This document shows, in pieces, positions 1-11,156 of a DNA stretch of 64,000 nt. The notes under the pieces are model-generated. The model saw nothing but the letters and a program-made list of their open reading frames with translations, ran no database searches and was not told the DNA's origin. How positions within the stretch are numbered: the first letter of the stretch is position 1; each line of letters starts with the position of its first letter. Source of the DNA: Xenopus tropicalis. Taxonomy: Eukaryota; Chordata; Amphibia; Anura; Pipidae. Where the stretch lies: contig NC_030681.2 in NCBI RefSeq assembly GCF_000004195.4, positions 22,336,482 through 22,400,481 on the forward strand. Reading direction: 5' to 3'. The translations under genes were made by a program, and so were the position numbers.

Positions 1-1413
1 TTTATTCATGTAGCGTATAGGCGTGGATTATATCCATGGCAATGCTACATAAGCGTTGACAAGAAGTCATCACTCGAAGATTTTCAACAGGGGGAATATT
101 TGGGCAGAAATTGTCTGCCGACAGCTACATCTGGCATTTTCCATTGCCATTATGGAAGACTCAATAAACCCTTAAATTTAGATCACATCACTGAGCAAAA
201 GCAATCTATTTGTGCCATAGTATTTACAACGCCTTGTTTCATTGGATTGAAGCATTCTCCTTTTAACCTACACGTCGATTGTTATTTAACATTTCCAAGT
301 CAAGCAGGATTTTTGTTTTCACGAATTTTTGTTGAAGTGATGAATTATACTTAATGTTAGAAGGAAAAAGCAGAAATCTGAATCCCTGCCAATTCAGAAG
401 CCTATTTTACATTCTGCGTTTGCTGAAGTTAATGCACGTTGTATGTTTTTAAAGGTCAGCTAAGTTTGTTGTTTTTCACATCTGTTGAACAAAAAGAGCA
501 TTTCAAAGGTGGGAATAAGTGATTGCTACATTAAGGTACAACACAGTGGTGCTTAAGGCTAAAATTACCTAACCTGCATAAAGAAATAATTGGTTACTGA
601 AGTGCAAAGTTGTGAGGAGCCTCTCATGTTAGAATATGGCTCCAAACAGCTTTCACATGAAATTTGGAGGTTTTTAAAGATATTTGTCATCAGAACTTCT
701 TGAGGTTTCATTTTTTAATAATGTTTAGTTAAAGAAATGCCCCTGGTTACAATATATATCAACCCAGCACAAAAGGGATATCTAAGGTAAAGCCAGCATT
801 GAAAAGGCAATTTAAAAGTTAGTCGCTAATTATGGTATAATTAATTACTAAAGATAAGCATCAAAATTGCACAGAACAGAGTGGCCTCATTCTCCCTCTG
901 ATTGAAACAGTAACTATATGACCAGCGAATGCAAACTGGAACAATTAGTCCTCAATGTCATGTTGAAAATAATTATTTTCTTCACCAAATTGAAAGGCAA
1001 GTAATAATATTATGTCATTCTCTATTGTACCATGGTTTTGATCTGGGACTGTAAAAGAACTGTCTTTGTGCCAAATCTATATTGCAAAGTATATTTCATT
1101 TTAATGAGCTTTAGAAAGCTCCGTACTTTATTTAAGCTTCTCACTTCTAATTTGAATTGCATTAGACTTTCAATTTATAGTCATTATGTTGATATTTTTC
1201 TAGAACTGCACATGTAATTTTACTGCAAAGCTCGAAAAACTGTATGCAGTACCTAGAAATTCAACTTTATTGAAAAATCTGTGTGTATCCAGTACAGTCG
1301 GTAAAGGCAATAAGGCTTAAGGGTGGAAAGCAGTGCAGAGAATATCTATAGCTCCTTTTGTATCTTTATTGCAGACCTCGGTACTGTTATTTGGTAATTC
1401 TGATTCAAATGCA
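1..1413. other. No recognised feature
   Basis: AT-rich unique-looking sequence. Open frames are short, without domains or coding character. No repeat termini, tRNA-like fold or tandem array was seen. Confidence 0.5.
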
Positions 1414-1421
1414 TACTAAAG

Positions 1422-1666
1422 TATTGATGAGCGAATCTGTCCCATTTTGCTTTGCTGAAAATTTTGCAAAACTACAGGAAAATTCACAAAATGGCGAAGA
1501 ATCTGCAAAACAAATTTGTTGCGCCTTTTTAGATGCGACTGCTCCCATTTTGATGCGACTGCAACTTTTTTTGATGAGCGACAAAGTTTTTGAGAGAATT
1601 CTCCAATGGCAAAATGCAGAAAGTCGCTGCAAATCCATGCCTGGCGAAAAAATTCGCTCATCACTA
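1422..1666 (+). mobile_element. hAT-type MITE, TAGTGATG family
   Basis: The ends TATTGATGAGCG and CTCATCACTA are inverted relative to each other. Flanks TACTAAAG (1414-1421) and ATCTAAAG (1667-1674) agree at 6 of 8 bases, as expected for an old 8-bp hAT target duplication. The interior carries the family block around CGCTGCAAATCCATGCCTGG. There is no transposase. The hAT assignment comes from better copies at 9982, 28481 and 36975, which have perfect 8-bp duplications. Confidence 0.75.
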
Positions 1667-2160
1667 ATCTAAAGCTTCCACTATAATAAGTAGTGTGGAG
1701 TAGTGATTAGAGAATCTGCCCAAATCTTTCAAAAGATTGCAAAAAATTAGCAAAACGGAGAAAATGTTGCAACAATTTGTTAATGCGTGGTGAATTTTGT
1801 AGCCCGTTTCATGAAAAAATCCGCCAATGGCAAAACATGTTGTGTGCAATTTTGATGCTTATCTTTAGTAAATAATTATGCCATAATTTGCGCAGAAGTT
1901 TTGAGAGACAATTCTCCAATGGCAAAATGCAGAAAGTCGCTGCAAATCCATGCCTGGCAATAATATTCGCTCATCGCTAATCTAAAGCTTCCACTATAAG
2001 TAGTGTGGAGTAGTGATGAGTGAATATGTCCCAAATCTTTAAAAAGATTGCAAAAAATTTGCAAAACGGCACAAATGTTGCAACAATTTGTTAATGCGTG
2101 GTGAATTTTGTAGCTGTTTTATGAAAAAATCCACCAATGGCAAAACGTGGAAATTCTCTG
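1593..2160 (+). repeat. Direct duplication of about 310 bp
   Basis: The block from the CCAATGGCAAAATGC motif through CTAATCTAAAGCTTCCAC and on to the AACAATTTGTTAATGCGTGG block occurs twice, about 313 bp apart (for example CTAATCTAAAG at 1664 and 1977). It spans MITE and non-MITE flank together, so it is a segmental tandem duplication after MITE insertion, not two independent insertions. Confidence 0.75.
1701..1979 (+). mobile_element. hAT-type MITE copy, TAGTGATG family
   Basis: Begins TAGTGATTAG and ends GCTCATCGCTA. Together with the copy at 2011 it results from the 313-bp duplication of this region. The interior contains the family's AATCCATGCCTGGC block near its right end. Confidence 0.65.
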
Positions 2161-2197
2161 CAAATCCATGCCTGCCGAATTATTTCACCCATCACTA
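2011..2197 (+). mobile_element. hAT-type MITE copy, TAGTGATG family
   Basis: Begins TAGTGATGAG and ends CCCATCACTA, the family's inverted termini. The interior includes the CCAATGGCAAAAC and AAATCCATGCCTGCCG blocks shared with its neighbours. The left part is a duplicate of sequence at 1701. Confidence 0.7.
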
Positions 2198-2289
2198 GAG
2201 TGTTGAGTAAATTAGATTAGCAGTGAGTTTATCAAGCTCTAGTGCAATCAAAACATGGTCGAAACATAAAGGTAGGCATTTACTAACAT

Positions 2290-2665
2290 CTGATTGTTTC
2301 TTTTTTTCAGGATTCATATTTTTTGCACCAAAAAAAACAACATTTTTCTTTTGCAACTAATTACGCAACAAAAACCGCAACAAATCTAAAAGCTGTTGAG
2401 GTCCTTTTACCTGGAAGATCTTTCTTTGTTTCATGGTTTTAGATGTTTTCAGGGTTTTTAAAATTTCTGTACGAATCACGGTTCACGAATCACGGTTTTC
2501 GTGGTTTTTTTTTTTTACCTCATTTTTCTTTTGTGCTTTTTCAATTTGGATCTTTTAATAAATAACTAGACGTTCAAGGTTTCAGTGGAAATGAGTTTTG
2601 TCATGGTTTCGAAAACTTCTAAAACCACGAAAATATGTGCCTCTTTGCTGGTCTGTGTGGGTGCC
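2290..2665 (+). repeat. Interspersed repeat (GGAAGATCTTTCTTTG family)
   Basis: The blocks GGAAGATCTTTCTTTG, GGTTTTAGATGTTTTCAGG and a run ending near AATAAATAACTAG recur, diverged, near 31.9-32.16 kb and inverted near 11.5-11.8 kb. Family name unknown. It looks like a MITE built on a GTGGTTTT palindrome. Confidence 0.55.
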
Positions 2666-2914
2666 CGGGTTGCACTAATATGATTCATTAGTCAGTATTG
2701 ACAGAATTCATTGGTAGCATGGTTATAGGGAAAGCAAAATGATCTAGTTTTTAAGAGGAATGTTTTCTTTTCAGAAACCACCATCTCAACTTCAAGTTTC
2801 CAAATCATGTAGGACTTGGGTTAAGGCCAAAGTTCTCATTAATTGGCGCACTGTTTACATTTGACCTCCAGCCTCTCCATTGCCCCACAAAAGCAAACCT
2901 ACCTCTGTTTTGTA

Positions 2915-3267
2915 GTTTGTAGTATGTTATAGAATGAACAATTCTAAGCAACTTTTCAATTGGTCTTTCATTATTTATTTCTTCTAGTTCTTGAACTATT
3001 GCTCTGGGAGGCTACAGTTTTATTGTCATTATTTTTTTTTCTATTTAGTCGCTCTCCTAGTCATATATAAGTCAATCCCTGGTTGCTAAGGTAATTTGGA
3101 CCCTAGCAACCAGATAGCTGTTATAACTCCAAACTGGAGAGCTGCTAAACAGTTATTGAAATAATTAAAAAAAACAGCAAATAAAAAAAAAATGAAGACC
3201 AATTGTCTCGGAATATTACTCTCTACGTCATACTAAAAGTTAACTCAAAGGTGAACAACCCCTTTTA
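2915..3267. repeat. MITE-like repeat (GGTGAACAACCCC terminus)
   Basis: The right end, TACTAAAAGTTAACTCAAAGG followed by a GTGAACAACCCC-like end, and the interior blocks (AAGCAACTTTTCAATTGG, GTTGCTAAGG...CCCTAGCAACC, AATGAAGACCAATTG) match my recollection of a very abundant Xenopus MITE. The left end is truncated or diverged at GTAGTATGTTATAG. Assignment is from memory of the motif, not a search. Confidence 0.55.
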
Positions 3268-3800
3268 GGCTGCAGGAGAAACAAAAAAGCAGACCAAAGA
3301 AGCATTGCATTTTTAATACTCATGTAAGAGATGATACAGTATATATTGTTAACCAAGGTAAGGTGTAAAGGTCTGACAGTAAAATGTTTTTCTTCCTGAA
3401 GTCCTTGGTGCCGGGGATCTTTTAATTGCATTATCTATCTTACAAGTTTATATGGACTTATACACTCATCTAACTGTCTTGTATGTAGGCAGGTATTTCT
3501 TTTGTTGCGTGTGGGTGTAAAGAATAAGGAACCATTTTTCTGTGCAGAACAAAGAACATAAGGGGTTGCCAACAAGGTTTTAAAATTAGATTGCTCCCAG
3601 CTAAAGGAATGTGGTTTAGTTCCTGCTATTTTAGTGCGAGTATTCATTCCTCAAGCTGGTAAGATATCTGGCACCGCGACAGAGCGACCAAGTGGAGCTT
3701 TGTAATGCATAGTGTCTCTAGTTTGGAGAATGACAGATTAAGAGGTATATCTTGAATAGTATTTGTAAGCATGATTACATTAAAATACCATTGATAGATT
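3268..3800. other. No recognised feature
   Basis: Unique-looking sequence with short uninformative open frames on the minus strand. No domain or repeat terminus seen. Confidence 0.45.
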
Positions 3801-4198
3801 CTAGTGTTTATGTTATTGGCTTGTGAGACTGTGTATTTGTTATTTTTTAAGTTCCAAGTCTATGAGACTGTAGGCTTTTTAATTAATAAGATACAGAGAT
3901 AGGTGTGAAGTTGCACCAATGCCCATTGCAACAGGTTCTAGTCTCTCCCTAGATAGCTTTAAGAAGGGGTTGGAAGGGGTCTCCTTGCTAAAAAGCCATC
4001 CAACCCCTTCTTAAAGCTATCTAACATATGAGGCAGTATAACCACTTTAGGGAGAGACTAGAACCTGTTGCAATGGGCATTGGTGCAACTTCACACCTAT
4101 CTCTGTATCTTATTAATTAAAAAGCCTACAGTCTCATAGACTTGGAACTTAAAAAATAACAAATACACAGTCTCACAAGCCAATAACATAAACACTAG
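3801..4198. repeat. Large near-perfect inverted duplication
   Basis: The left arm (3801-3978) reads CTAGTGTTTATGTTATTGGC onward. The right arm (3996-4198) is its reverse complement with almost no differences, around a short central spacer. The right arm has one extra block of about 26 bases near 4024-4049 (CATATGAGGCAGTATAACC...). The arms could form a stem of more than 170 bp. The near identity points to a recent inverted duplication or an assembly or template-switch artefact. Confidence 0.9.
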
Positions 4199-4430
4199 AG
4201 ATACTAAGCTTTTAGCACAAAGCTTATCCAGGGATTGGTCCGATTGTCCTTTTGGGGTCAGGAAGGGTTTTTTTTTTTTTAGACAAATTGGAAGGGTTTT
4301 TTATATGGGTTTTTCTGCCTTACTCTGAATCAGTTAGTAGTTAGGTAGGTTTTATTTAGACTAAAAGGTTTAACTTGATGGACATGTGTTTTCAACCTAT
4401 ATTACTCTGTAACTATATATTTAGAAAATA
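4199..4430 (+). repeat. Interspersed repeat with AACTTGATGGAC tail
   Basis: Blocks CCAGGGATTGGTCCGATTG, GGGGTCAGGAAGGG, and TTTAACTTGATGGACATG followed by TTTTCAACCTATATTACTC form a recurrent amphibian repeat tail. The same tail recurs at 22738-22826, where it runs into ATGTAACT repeats. The inverted duplication just upstream contains more of this family (GATAGCTTTAAGAAGGGG). Class (LINE or SINE) not determined. Confidence 0.55.
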
Positions 4431-4439
4431 TGGTGTTTT

Positions 4440-5293
4440 AATGATAATAAAACAGAACCTTGTACTTGATCCCAACTAAGATATAATTACTCCTTATTGG
4501 GGGCAGAACAGCCCTATTGGGTTTATTTAATGGTTAAATGATCCTCTTTTCTCTGTAATAATAAAACAGTACCTGTACTTGATCCCAACTAAGATATAAT
4601 TACCCCTTATTGGGGGCAGAACAGCCCTATTGGGTTTATTTAATGGTTAAATGATTCCCTTTTCTCTGTAATAATAAAACAGTACCTGTACTTGATCCCA
4701 ACTAAGATATAATTACCCCTTATTGGGGGCAGAACAGCCCTATTGGGTTTATTTAATGGTTAAATGATTCCCTTTTCTCTGTAATAATAAAACAGTACCT
4801 GTACTTGATCCCAACTAAGATATAATTACCCCTTATTGGGGCAGAACAGCCCTATTGGGTTTATTTAATGGTTAAATGATTCCCTTTTCTCTGTAATAAT
4901 AAAACAGTACCTGTACTTGATCCCAACTAAGATATAATTACCCCTTATTGGGGGCAGAACAGCCCTATTGGGTTTATTTAATGGTTAAATGATTCCCTTT
5001 TCTCTGTAATAATAAAACAGTACCTGTACTTGATCCCAACTAAGATATAATTACCCCTTATTGGGGGCAGAACAGCCCTATTGGGTTTATTTCATGGTTA
5101 AATGATTCCCTTTTCTCTGTAATAATAAAACAGTACCTGTACTTGATCCCAACTAAGATATAATTACTCCTTATTGGAGGCAAAATGAGTCTATAGGGTT
5201 TATTCAATATTTCAATGATTTTTAGCAGACTTAAGTTATGGAGATCCAAAAACCCCAGGTTCCAAGCATTCTGCATAAAAGGTCCCATACCTG
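4440..5293 (+). mobile_element. TA-flanked MITE (CAGGTAT family) with 113-bp core array
   Basis: The right end ...CCCATACCTG followed by TA is the family terminus. The left terminus is missing, so the copy is 5'-truncated. The core motif ACTTGATCCCAAC recurs at 4464, 4577, 4690, 4803, 4915, 5028 and 5141, a period of 113 bp (once 112), giving six full units. Units carry the blocks TTGGGGGCAGAACAGCCC and AATGGTTAAATGATTCCC. Short minus-strand open frames here are by-products of the repeat. Confidence 0.85.
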
Positions 5294-6332
5294 TACCAGC
5301 CTATACCCCTGAAGGTTTCTGGGAATTGCAGTCTCATCACAGTTGAACGGAAAGAGGTTGGACAGCTCTGCTCTAGAGTTACTCGTGTTGCCCATAGTAC
5401 AATTGAATTATTGTCAAATAATGTGGTATATAAATACCATTTACATGTGGCACAAGTATTAATTTTTGTATGCGATAAAAGTATTTTATGAGGGTACACT
5501 CACTTCTTGTCCTCAAAGCTTAAAAGGAATTGTTCATGGACATTGAAACCATCAATCACAAGACAGATATGCCTTCTGTATCTTCCCAGGCAGCATATTT
5601 ATTTATTTGTTATTTATGTCCTGTTTGTAACATTATCAAGGCTATTGTAGGACTAATACTAACTTTCAATAACTCACTACATTAAAGATGTTCCTTTAGT
5701 GTAAGCGGTCAACCCAGGACAGGTTCTTCACAAAGAGCTAAAAATAATACACTCAGCTTGGCAGCATCCTTTTCATGTGTTTTAACTTTGAAAAGGCATA
5801 AAGGAAAAGCTCTCTGCCGCGGAGTCAGGAATCTAAAAGGCGCTGTCTCTTTTGATAAGAAATTTGCTACAATAATTAGAAAAAACATTCAGAATGCGGC
5901 TGACTTTCTTCTTCCATGTAAATGTCTGTGTAGATTAAGTTCTGTTGATACCTAATGAGGCGAGCTATTAAATTTGCTTATCAATTTATCAAACATTCTT
6001 CGTTGCAAGTAATCTTGGAGGTGTTCTTTTCTTAGTTAATATCTTGCTATCATTTACAGGATGGTTAGAGTTTCAACTTAATTAATCATGAGATGTGTGT
6101 AATGGCTTGTAATACTTTAGAACAAACTATCAGAAGGCGAAGTTCCGTTTGACAATAAAATGCATGTTTTTGTGTCTGATATTTCATGAAATTGTGATTA
6201 CCGGGATTTTTGACTTGCTTTGCCCAAAATGCAATACACTGTAATATTCCCTATTTGGTCATTAAGAAATGATACAATATAAGGGTAACTTTATAACCAA
6301 ATATCTTGTCTCACAGTTACAGAGCAGTCTAC
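5294..6332. other. Unique sequence; possible conserved non-coding block near 5755-6065
   Basis: No repeat termini. The part around TAATGAGGCGAGC, ATTTGCTTATC and AACTTAATTAATCATGAG (about 5950-6090) is dense in homeodomain-type ATTA cores and looks like vertebrate conserved non-coding DNA. A 65-codon open frame at 5758 has no recognisable domain and is not called as a gene. Confidence 0.3.
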
Positions 6333-6629
6333 TAGAAATGAGTGAATTTTTCGGCAGGCAAGGATTCGCAGCAGATTTCTGCATTGCGCCATTGGCGAAT
6401 TGTTTCACGAAACTTCCGCAAAAATTTGCCATGGAAAAAAAATTGTTAAGCATCAAAAAAAGACGCGGTTCTGTCAAATTTGGCATGGTCTTGTCAAAAA
6501 AAAGATGCGGTCGTGTAAAAAAAAAAAAAGCAAGAAACGCGTTTCGCATTTTTTGACCATTTTGCTAATTTTCCTAACATTTTGCTAATTTTTCAGCTAA
6601 GTGAAATGGGACAGATTCGCTCATCACTA
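6333..6629 (+). mobile_element. hAT-type MITE, TAGTGATG family
   Basis: Left end TAGAAATGAGTGAAT, right end ATTCGCTCATCACTA. The interior has the family blocks CATTGGCGAATTG, CACGAAACTTCCGC and GTGAAATGGGACAG. The flanking octamers are too diverged to show a duplication. Open frames of 95 codons on both strands are by-products of the palindromic A/T-rich core. Confidence 0.75.
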
Positions 6630-8298
6630 CAGTGATCCTCTGTAGCTACACTCCTGTTTATACCAGACGCATGATCAATCACCCATAGGCTGATAATTTT
6701 ATGGATATTATCTTCAACTTTGCCCAGTCGATTGTTCATTTCATTAAAACCCATTAACACACATTTTTATACAAAAAGGACTTTTTGACAGGGTATTGAT
6801 TGGCTAGATTTTTTTAAATATACTTCCTTGCCTATAGTTTGTGCATAGACAGGAGGCAATGAAGTACTGGAGTGCAAGGGTCATATATATAAAATATACT
6901 CAGTAATTATCTATTTAAAAGTATATATGAAGAGGGAGTTTTACAAATGTAATTCTTTTTTTAACATATACAGTATTTTTTATTAAAAAAAGTAAAACAC
7001 ATAAGTTTGAAGACAAATCAACCCATCTTCCATTGGATCATATATATGTGACCTCTAGGATCAATGACTTTATGGGTATAACTTTTTGGTGAAATTGGTG
7101 TTTTTGCCAGTGGCAACATTTTTTATTTATCCATTCTAGAATTTACTCACCTGTTTCACCAAAACCACCCCACCCCCCCCCCCAGATTTTTTTGTGAAAA
7201 ACAAAGACTTCATAGTTCTGCACTTCACATCAACCAATAGCAGCCCTTCCCTGCCAATCTAAGGAACTGTCTGGAGAATAAATTAGCAACATGGGACCTT
7301 TTTTTTTTATGAAAAAGGAGCTTCTCTAACAAGGTAGGGCAATGTATACACTATTGCAGAGCTAAAAAAAACATCTTAACTGTAATGTAATTTCATCTTC
7401 CCATGGGCACCAATGTATTTGGGGACATTTTGGCAAAATTTCAGTTTCACAAATTTTTCCATAGTTTTGTGAATATTTTGGGAAAATAACCCAGTTTCCT
7501 TCATCATTAATAACCTCAAATGCCACTCAGCAAAATACAGTATAGAGATAGGAGGCCTTGGGTATAACTTCCTCTGCTAATATATGTTATTAATCTTTTT
7601 TTATAGAATAGCCATAATACATTCTCTTTTGGTGTTACTGCCTTAATACAGGGCTGCTGCTGCTTATTTTGCCCCTGACCCTGTTATTTTCTTGGACACA
7701 CACTGTTCTATTCTTTTCTACATCCAGGCATCAGATAGCATTAGAAAAAGTCTCCCACTGGCTAATCAATTAACTACAAAGAAAATCTGGAGACAGCAAA
7801 AAAGCAATATGGCTCCACCCATGCCAATTTGTCTGCTCCTCACCAACATTAGAGAAAACAACAGCTACGCAGGCTGGAAGTTGATGTTCTTCAACAGCTG
7901 CTGTGCCCCAGGGAGTTTATTTATTAATTACTTTATACAGCTTTACCTTTGTTCCCCCGAGCTTGTCATGCATAATTACATAGCTAAGAGATCCAACCTT
8001 TATCTTTGCTTGTACTGAGTATGCATGTATAGAGATCTTGTTCATCCACATAACCAAGCAACTCATTAGAAGAATTGTGTCCTTGTAAAAAAGTCTTAAG
8101 AAACTGACCTGATGTCAAATGTATATGTGTTCTAATATTATATATTTCTCATTTTCTAGGTGGAGTCAATCAACACACAATCATAAAAGCTCACATAATT
8201 CTGCCCTTAGCTTTGTTCTTTATTTCTGCCCATTCATGTCTCTGTATGCATTTATAAATTTTGACATTCTATCATTTCCCATGATGCTCTTTAATGCT
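6630..8298. other. No recognised feature
   Basis: Mostly AT-rich with short A/T and C runs (for example near 7168-7183). A 108-codon open frame at 7692 has no recognisable domain and is not supported as a gene. Confidence 0.4.
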
Positions 8299-9376
8299 GG
8301 AGCTGCAGAGTGCCATTGAGTCCTATGGGAGACTTTCCTTGGGCCGGGTTGGAACTGCAGAGTGCCATTGAGCCCTATGGGAGACTTTCCTTGGGCCAGG
8401 TTGGAGCTGCAGAGTGCCATTGAGCCCTATGGGAGGCTTTCCTTGGGCCAGGTTGGAGCTGCAGAGTGCCATTGAGCCCTATGGGAGACTTTCCTTGGGC
8501 CAGGTTGGAGCTGCAGAGTGCCATTGAGCCCTATGGGAGACTTTCCTTGGGCCGGGTTGGAGCTGCAGAGTGCCATTGAGCCCTATGGGAGACTTTCCTT
8601 GGGCCGGGTTGGAGCTGCAGAGTGCCATTGAGCCCTATGGGAGACTTTCCTTGGGCCGGGTTGGAGCTGCAGAGTGCCATTGAGCCCTATGGGAGATTTT
8701 CCTTGGGCCAGGTTGGAGCTGCAGCATGCCATTGAGCCCTATGGGAGACTTTCCTTGGGCCAGGTTGGAGCTGCAGAGTGCCATTGAGCCCTATGGGAGA
8801 CTTTCCTTGGGCCGGGTTGGAGCTGCAGAGTGCCATTGAGCCCTATGGGAGACTTTCCTTGGGCCAGGTTGGAGCTGCAGAGTGCCATTGAGCACTATGG
8901 GAGACTTTCCTTGGGCCGGGTTGGAGCTGCAGAGTGCCATTGAGCCCTATGGGAGACTTTCCTTGGGCCAGGTTGGAGCTGCAGAGTGCCATTGAGCCCT
9001 ATGGGAGACTTTCCTTGGGCAGGGTTGGAGCTGCAGAGTGCCACTGAGCCCTATGGGAGACTTTCCTTGGGCCGGGTTGGAGCTGCAGAGTGCCATTGAG
9101 CCCTATGGGAGACTTTCCTTGGGCCAGGTTGGAGCTGCAGAGTGCCATTGAGCACTATGGGAGACTTTCCTTGGGCCGGGTTGGAGCTGCAGAGTGCCAT
9201 TGAGCCCTATGGGAGACTTTCCTTGGGCCAGGTTGGAGCTGCAGAGTGCCATTGAGCCCTATGGGAGGCTTTCCTTGGGCCGGGTTGGAGCTGCAGAGTA
9301 CCATTGAGCCCTATGGCAGACTTTCCTTGGGCCGGGTTGGAGCTGCAGAGTGCCATTGAACCCTATGGGAGGCTTC
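8299..9376 (+). repeat. 52-bp satellite array, about 20.7 units
   Basis: The unit begins GGAGCTGCAGAGTGCCATTG, continues AGCCCTATGGGAGACTTTCC and closes TTGGGCCGGGTT. Register is exact: unit starts fall at 8299 + 52n, checked at 8351, 8403, 8455 and 9339. Variation between units is a few substitutions (GGGCCG/GGGCCA, GAGACT/GAGGCT, AGCCC/AGCAC). No unit is lost or frameshifted, which suggests recent homogenisation. Three units make 156 bp, so long chance reading frames occur. Confidence 0.97.
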
Positions 9377-9604
9377 CAAAAACATGTACAGAAGGATCAA
9401 AGTCGGAAAGGTTTTCCCGCCATTTTCAATTGTTCAGATACAAAAATTTCATGACTTACGGATTGCCAATATGATATTATCGTGACTAATACAATTTTTT
9501 TGTTAGCATTTTCGTGATATTTGCGATCATCAGAAGTTATCGTATCTAAACCGAATTTTACCGATTTCGGGATTCAAACTCGTACTTTGATTAATCAGCC
9601 CCTA
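9377..9604 (+). mobile_element. MITE end joined to the 52-bp array
   Basis: Sequence after the last unit runs into ACCGATTTCGGGATTCAAAC and ends TTAATCAGCCCCTA. That terminus resembles the inverted form AGGGGCTGATTTA seen at 11157 and 12386. The array is probably an amplified internal segment of this element. No left terminus was found before 8299. Confidence 0.5.
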
Positions 9605-9973
9605 GATGTTACCTATTCCTTTTGCCTTTATCCTGCCTATAAATAAACTTCATTAAAAGCACTTGGATTTACCAACAATGTCGGGTAAAGCACAGGTACT
9701 TGAGTGTCTGACAAATGAATTGTTTAAATTGTATCATTCCCAAGCAAACATGCTACCAGCCTACCATTTACCATAATTTGGCTATTGTGGGGTAGTTTTA
9801 TTATTATTTATTATTAACGTGTCCTTATAAGCACATCCATGCATATGAGCAATGAGATATATACAGGAAAATAAGGCTCCTTGTACAGAACCAATGGCAG
9901 CAACTGAATTTAGATTTTTGATACAAATTAAATTGTTCCTGGGCTGATTCTATAGACAAGTCCCTTACTAAAT
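9605..9973. other. No recognised feature
   Basis: Unique-looking sequence with a short run of TTATTA repeats around 9799-9815. Confidence 0.4.
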
Positions 9974-9981
9974 CCCACCAT

Positions 9982-10061
9982 TAGCGATGGGTGAAATCAA
10001 AAGTTGGGATTTTTTTTTACACAAATTTTTCGGCGAAAAGGGACAGATTCTCTCATCTCTA
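9982..10061 (+). mobile_element. 80-bp minimal hAT-type MITE with perfect duplication
   Basis: Starts TAGCGATGGGTGAAA and ends GACAGATTCTCTCATCTCTA. The octamer CCCACCAT sits on both sides (9974-9981 and 10062-10069). It is a deletion derivative keeping little more than both ends of the TAGTGATG family, and one of the best proofs that the family makes 8-bp duplications. Confidence 0.88.
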
Positions 10062-10069
10062 CCCACCAT

Positions 10070-10726
10070 ATGTGCATTGATAAAACTGCCAGAAAGTCCA
10101 CACGGTTCATGTACAGAAGTTTTATTCTATTACGAGGTACATGCTGATTCTATTTAGTTGTATTTCTGTTGCTAAGTGAAACGGGGGACAAAACTTACAA
10201 GCATCCTGTATTGAAATGTCAAACTGAATGGCGCTTGTATTGCATGGTTTTGATATTGCGGCGGCTTTCCTGAAAACATGTTCTATGTTATATGAATAAA
10301 ATAGTTTGAAATTCTAAAAATGAGCATGTTTTCTGGATACTATTCCCAACCGTTGTAATGGGAGAAAAAAAAAAAAAAAACTTGGAAAGGTGTAAGAAAA
10401 CTCTTTGCAGATGGTGTTTCAGCTGAGCCAGACACAACCACATTTACTTGAACCATTTGCCTGTGAGGCCCATCTGTCAGAAATGGCTTCACTGATCTAA
10501 TGGTTTGTTAAATCTTCAGTTCAAATCATGAAATGTCTACTGTCAGCTACACATTTTATGTAGGAAAGCCGCCCTGAAAACTGTTTCTCTACAGACAAGG
10601 AGAAATACACTTAAAGAGAAAACAACAGATATGATGTGTGTATTTGTCCAAAAATTTTAATTTTAAATCATTTTACTGGAGCATTAAAATGTCAAACTAA
10701 CCAATACACAAGGTCAAATGACCCCA
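10070..10726. other. No recognised feature
   Basis: Unique-looking sequence with an A-run at 10363-10380. Confidence 0.4.
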
Positions 10727-11134
10727 AATAAGGGGCACATTTACTAATCCACGAATCTGAATCCCGAATGGGAAAAAATCAGATTGGAAACGAAAATTTT
10801 GCAACTTTTTCGTCGCCATCGCGGTTTTTCGTATTTTGCGCGATTTTTTGATCGCCACCACGACCTTATCGTATTTTGCACAACTTTTTCGTCGCTGTTG
10901 CGATTTTTTCGTATTGAACAATAGTAAACGGTGAAAAAACCAATTCGATTTTTTCGCCACGGCGACGAAAAACCCGCGGAAAATATACGATAAAGTTGTA
11001 ACGGCGACGAAAAAATCACGGGACGTACGAAAAAGTCGCAACGGCGACAAAAAAGTCGCAAAAATACAGATCATTACGAAAAAACGCGTTCGGACACTTT
11101 CGGTCCGTTTGTGGATTAGTAAATCTGCCCCTAG
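10727..11134. mobile_element. CpG-rich palindromic MITE (GGGGCACATTTACTAA)
   Basis: Ends GGGGCACATTTACTAATCC and GGATTAGTAAATCTGCCCC are inverted repeats of about 19 bp. The interior is built from repeats of TTTTTCGTCGC and its complement GCGACGAAAAA, so the whole element is quasi-palindromic and unusually rich in CpG. Minus-strand open frames of 105 and 125 codons are by-products of this composition. Confidence 0.8.
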
Positions 11135-11156
11135 GACTAGTAGCCTCTTAGGGTCT

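Noticed and set aside
8299..9376. CRISPR-like regularly spaced repeats
   Set aside because: The units are contiguous with no variable spacers, and the context is vertebrate. It is a satellite. The same applies to the 21-bp and 113-bp arrays.
10697..11074. 105- and 125-codon minus-strand frames
   Set aside because: Both lie in a palindromic CpG-rich MITE of reiterated TTTTTCGTCGC blocks. Open frames are expected by composition.
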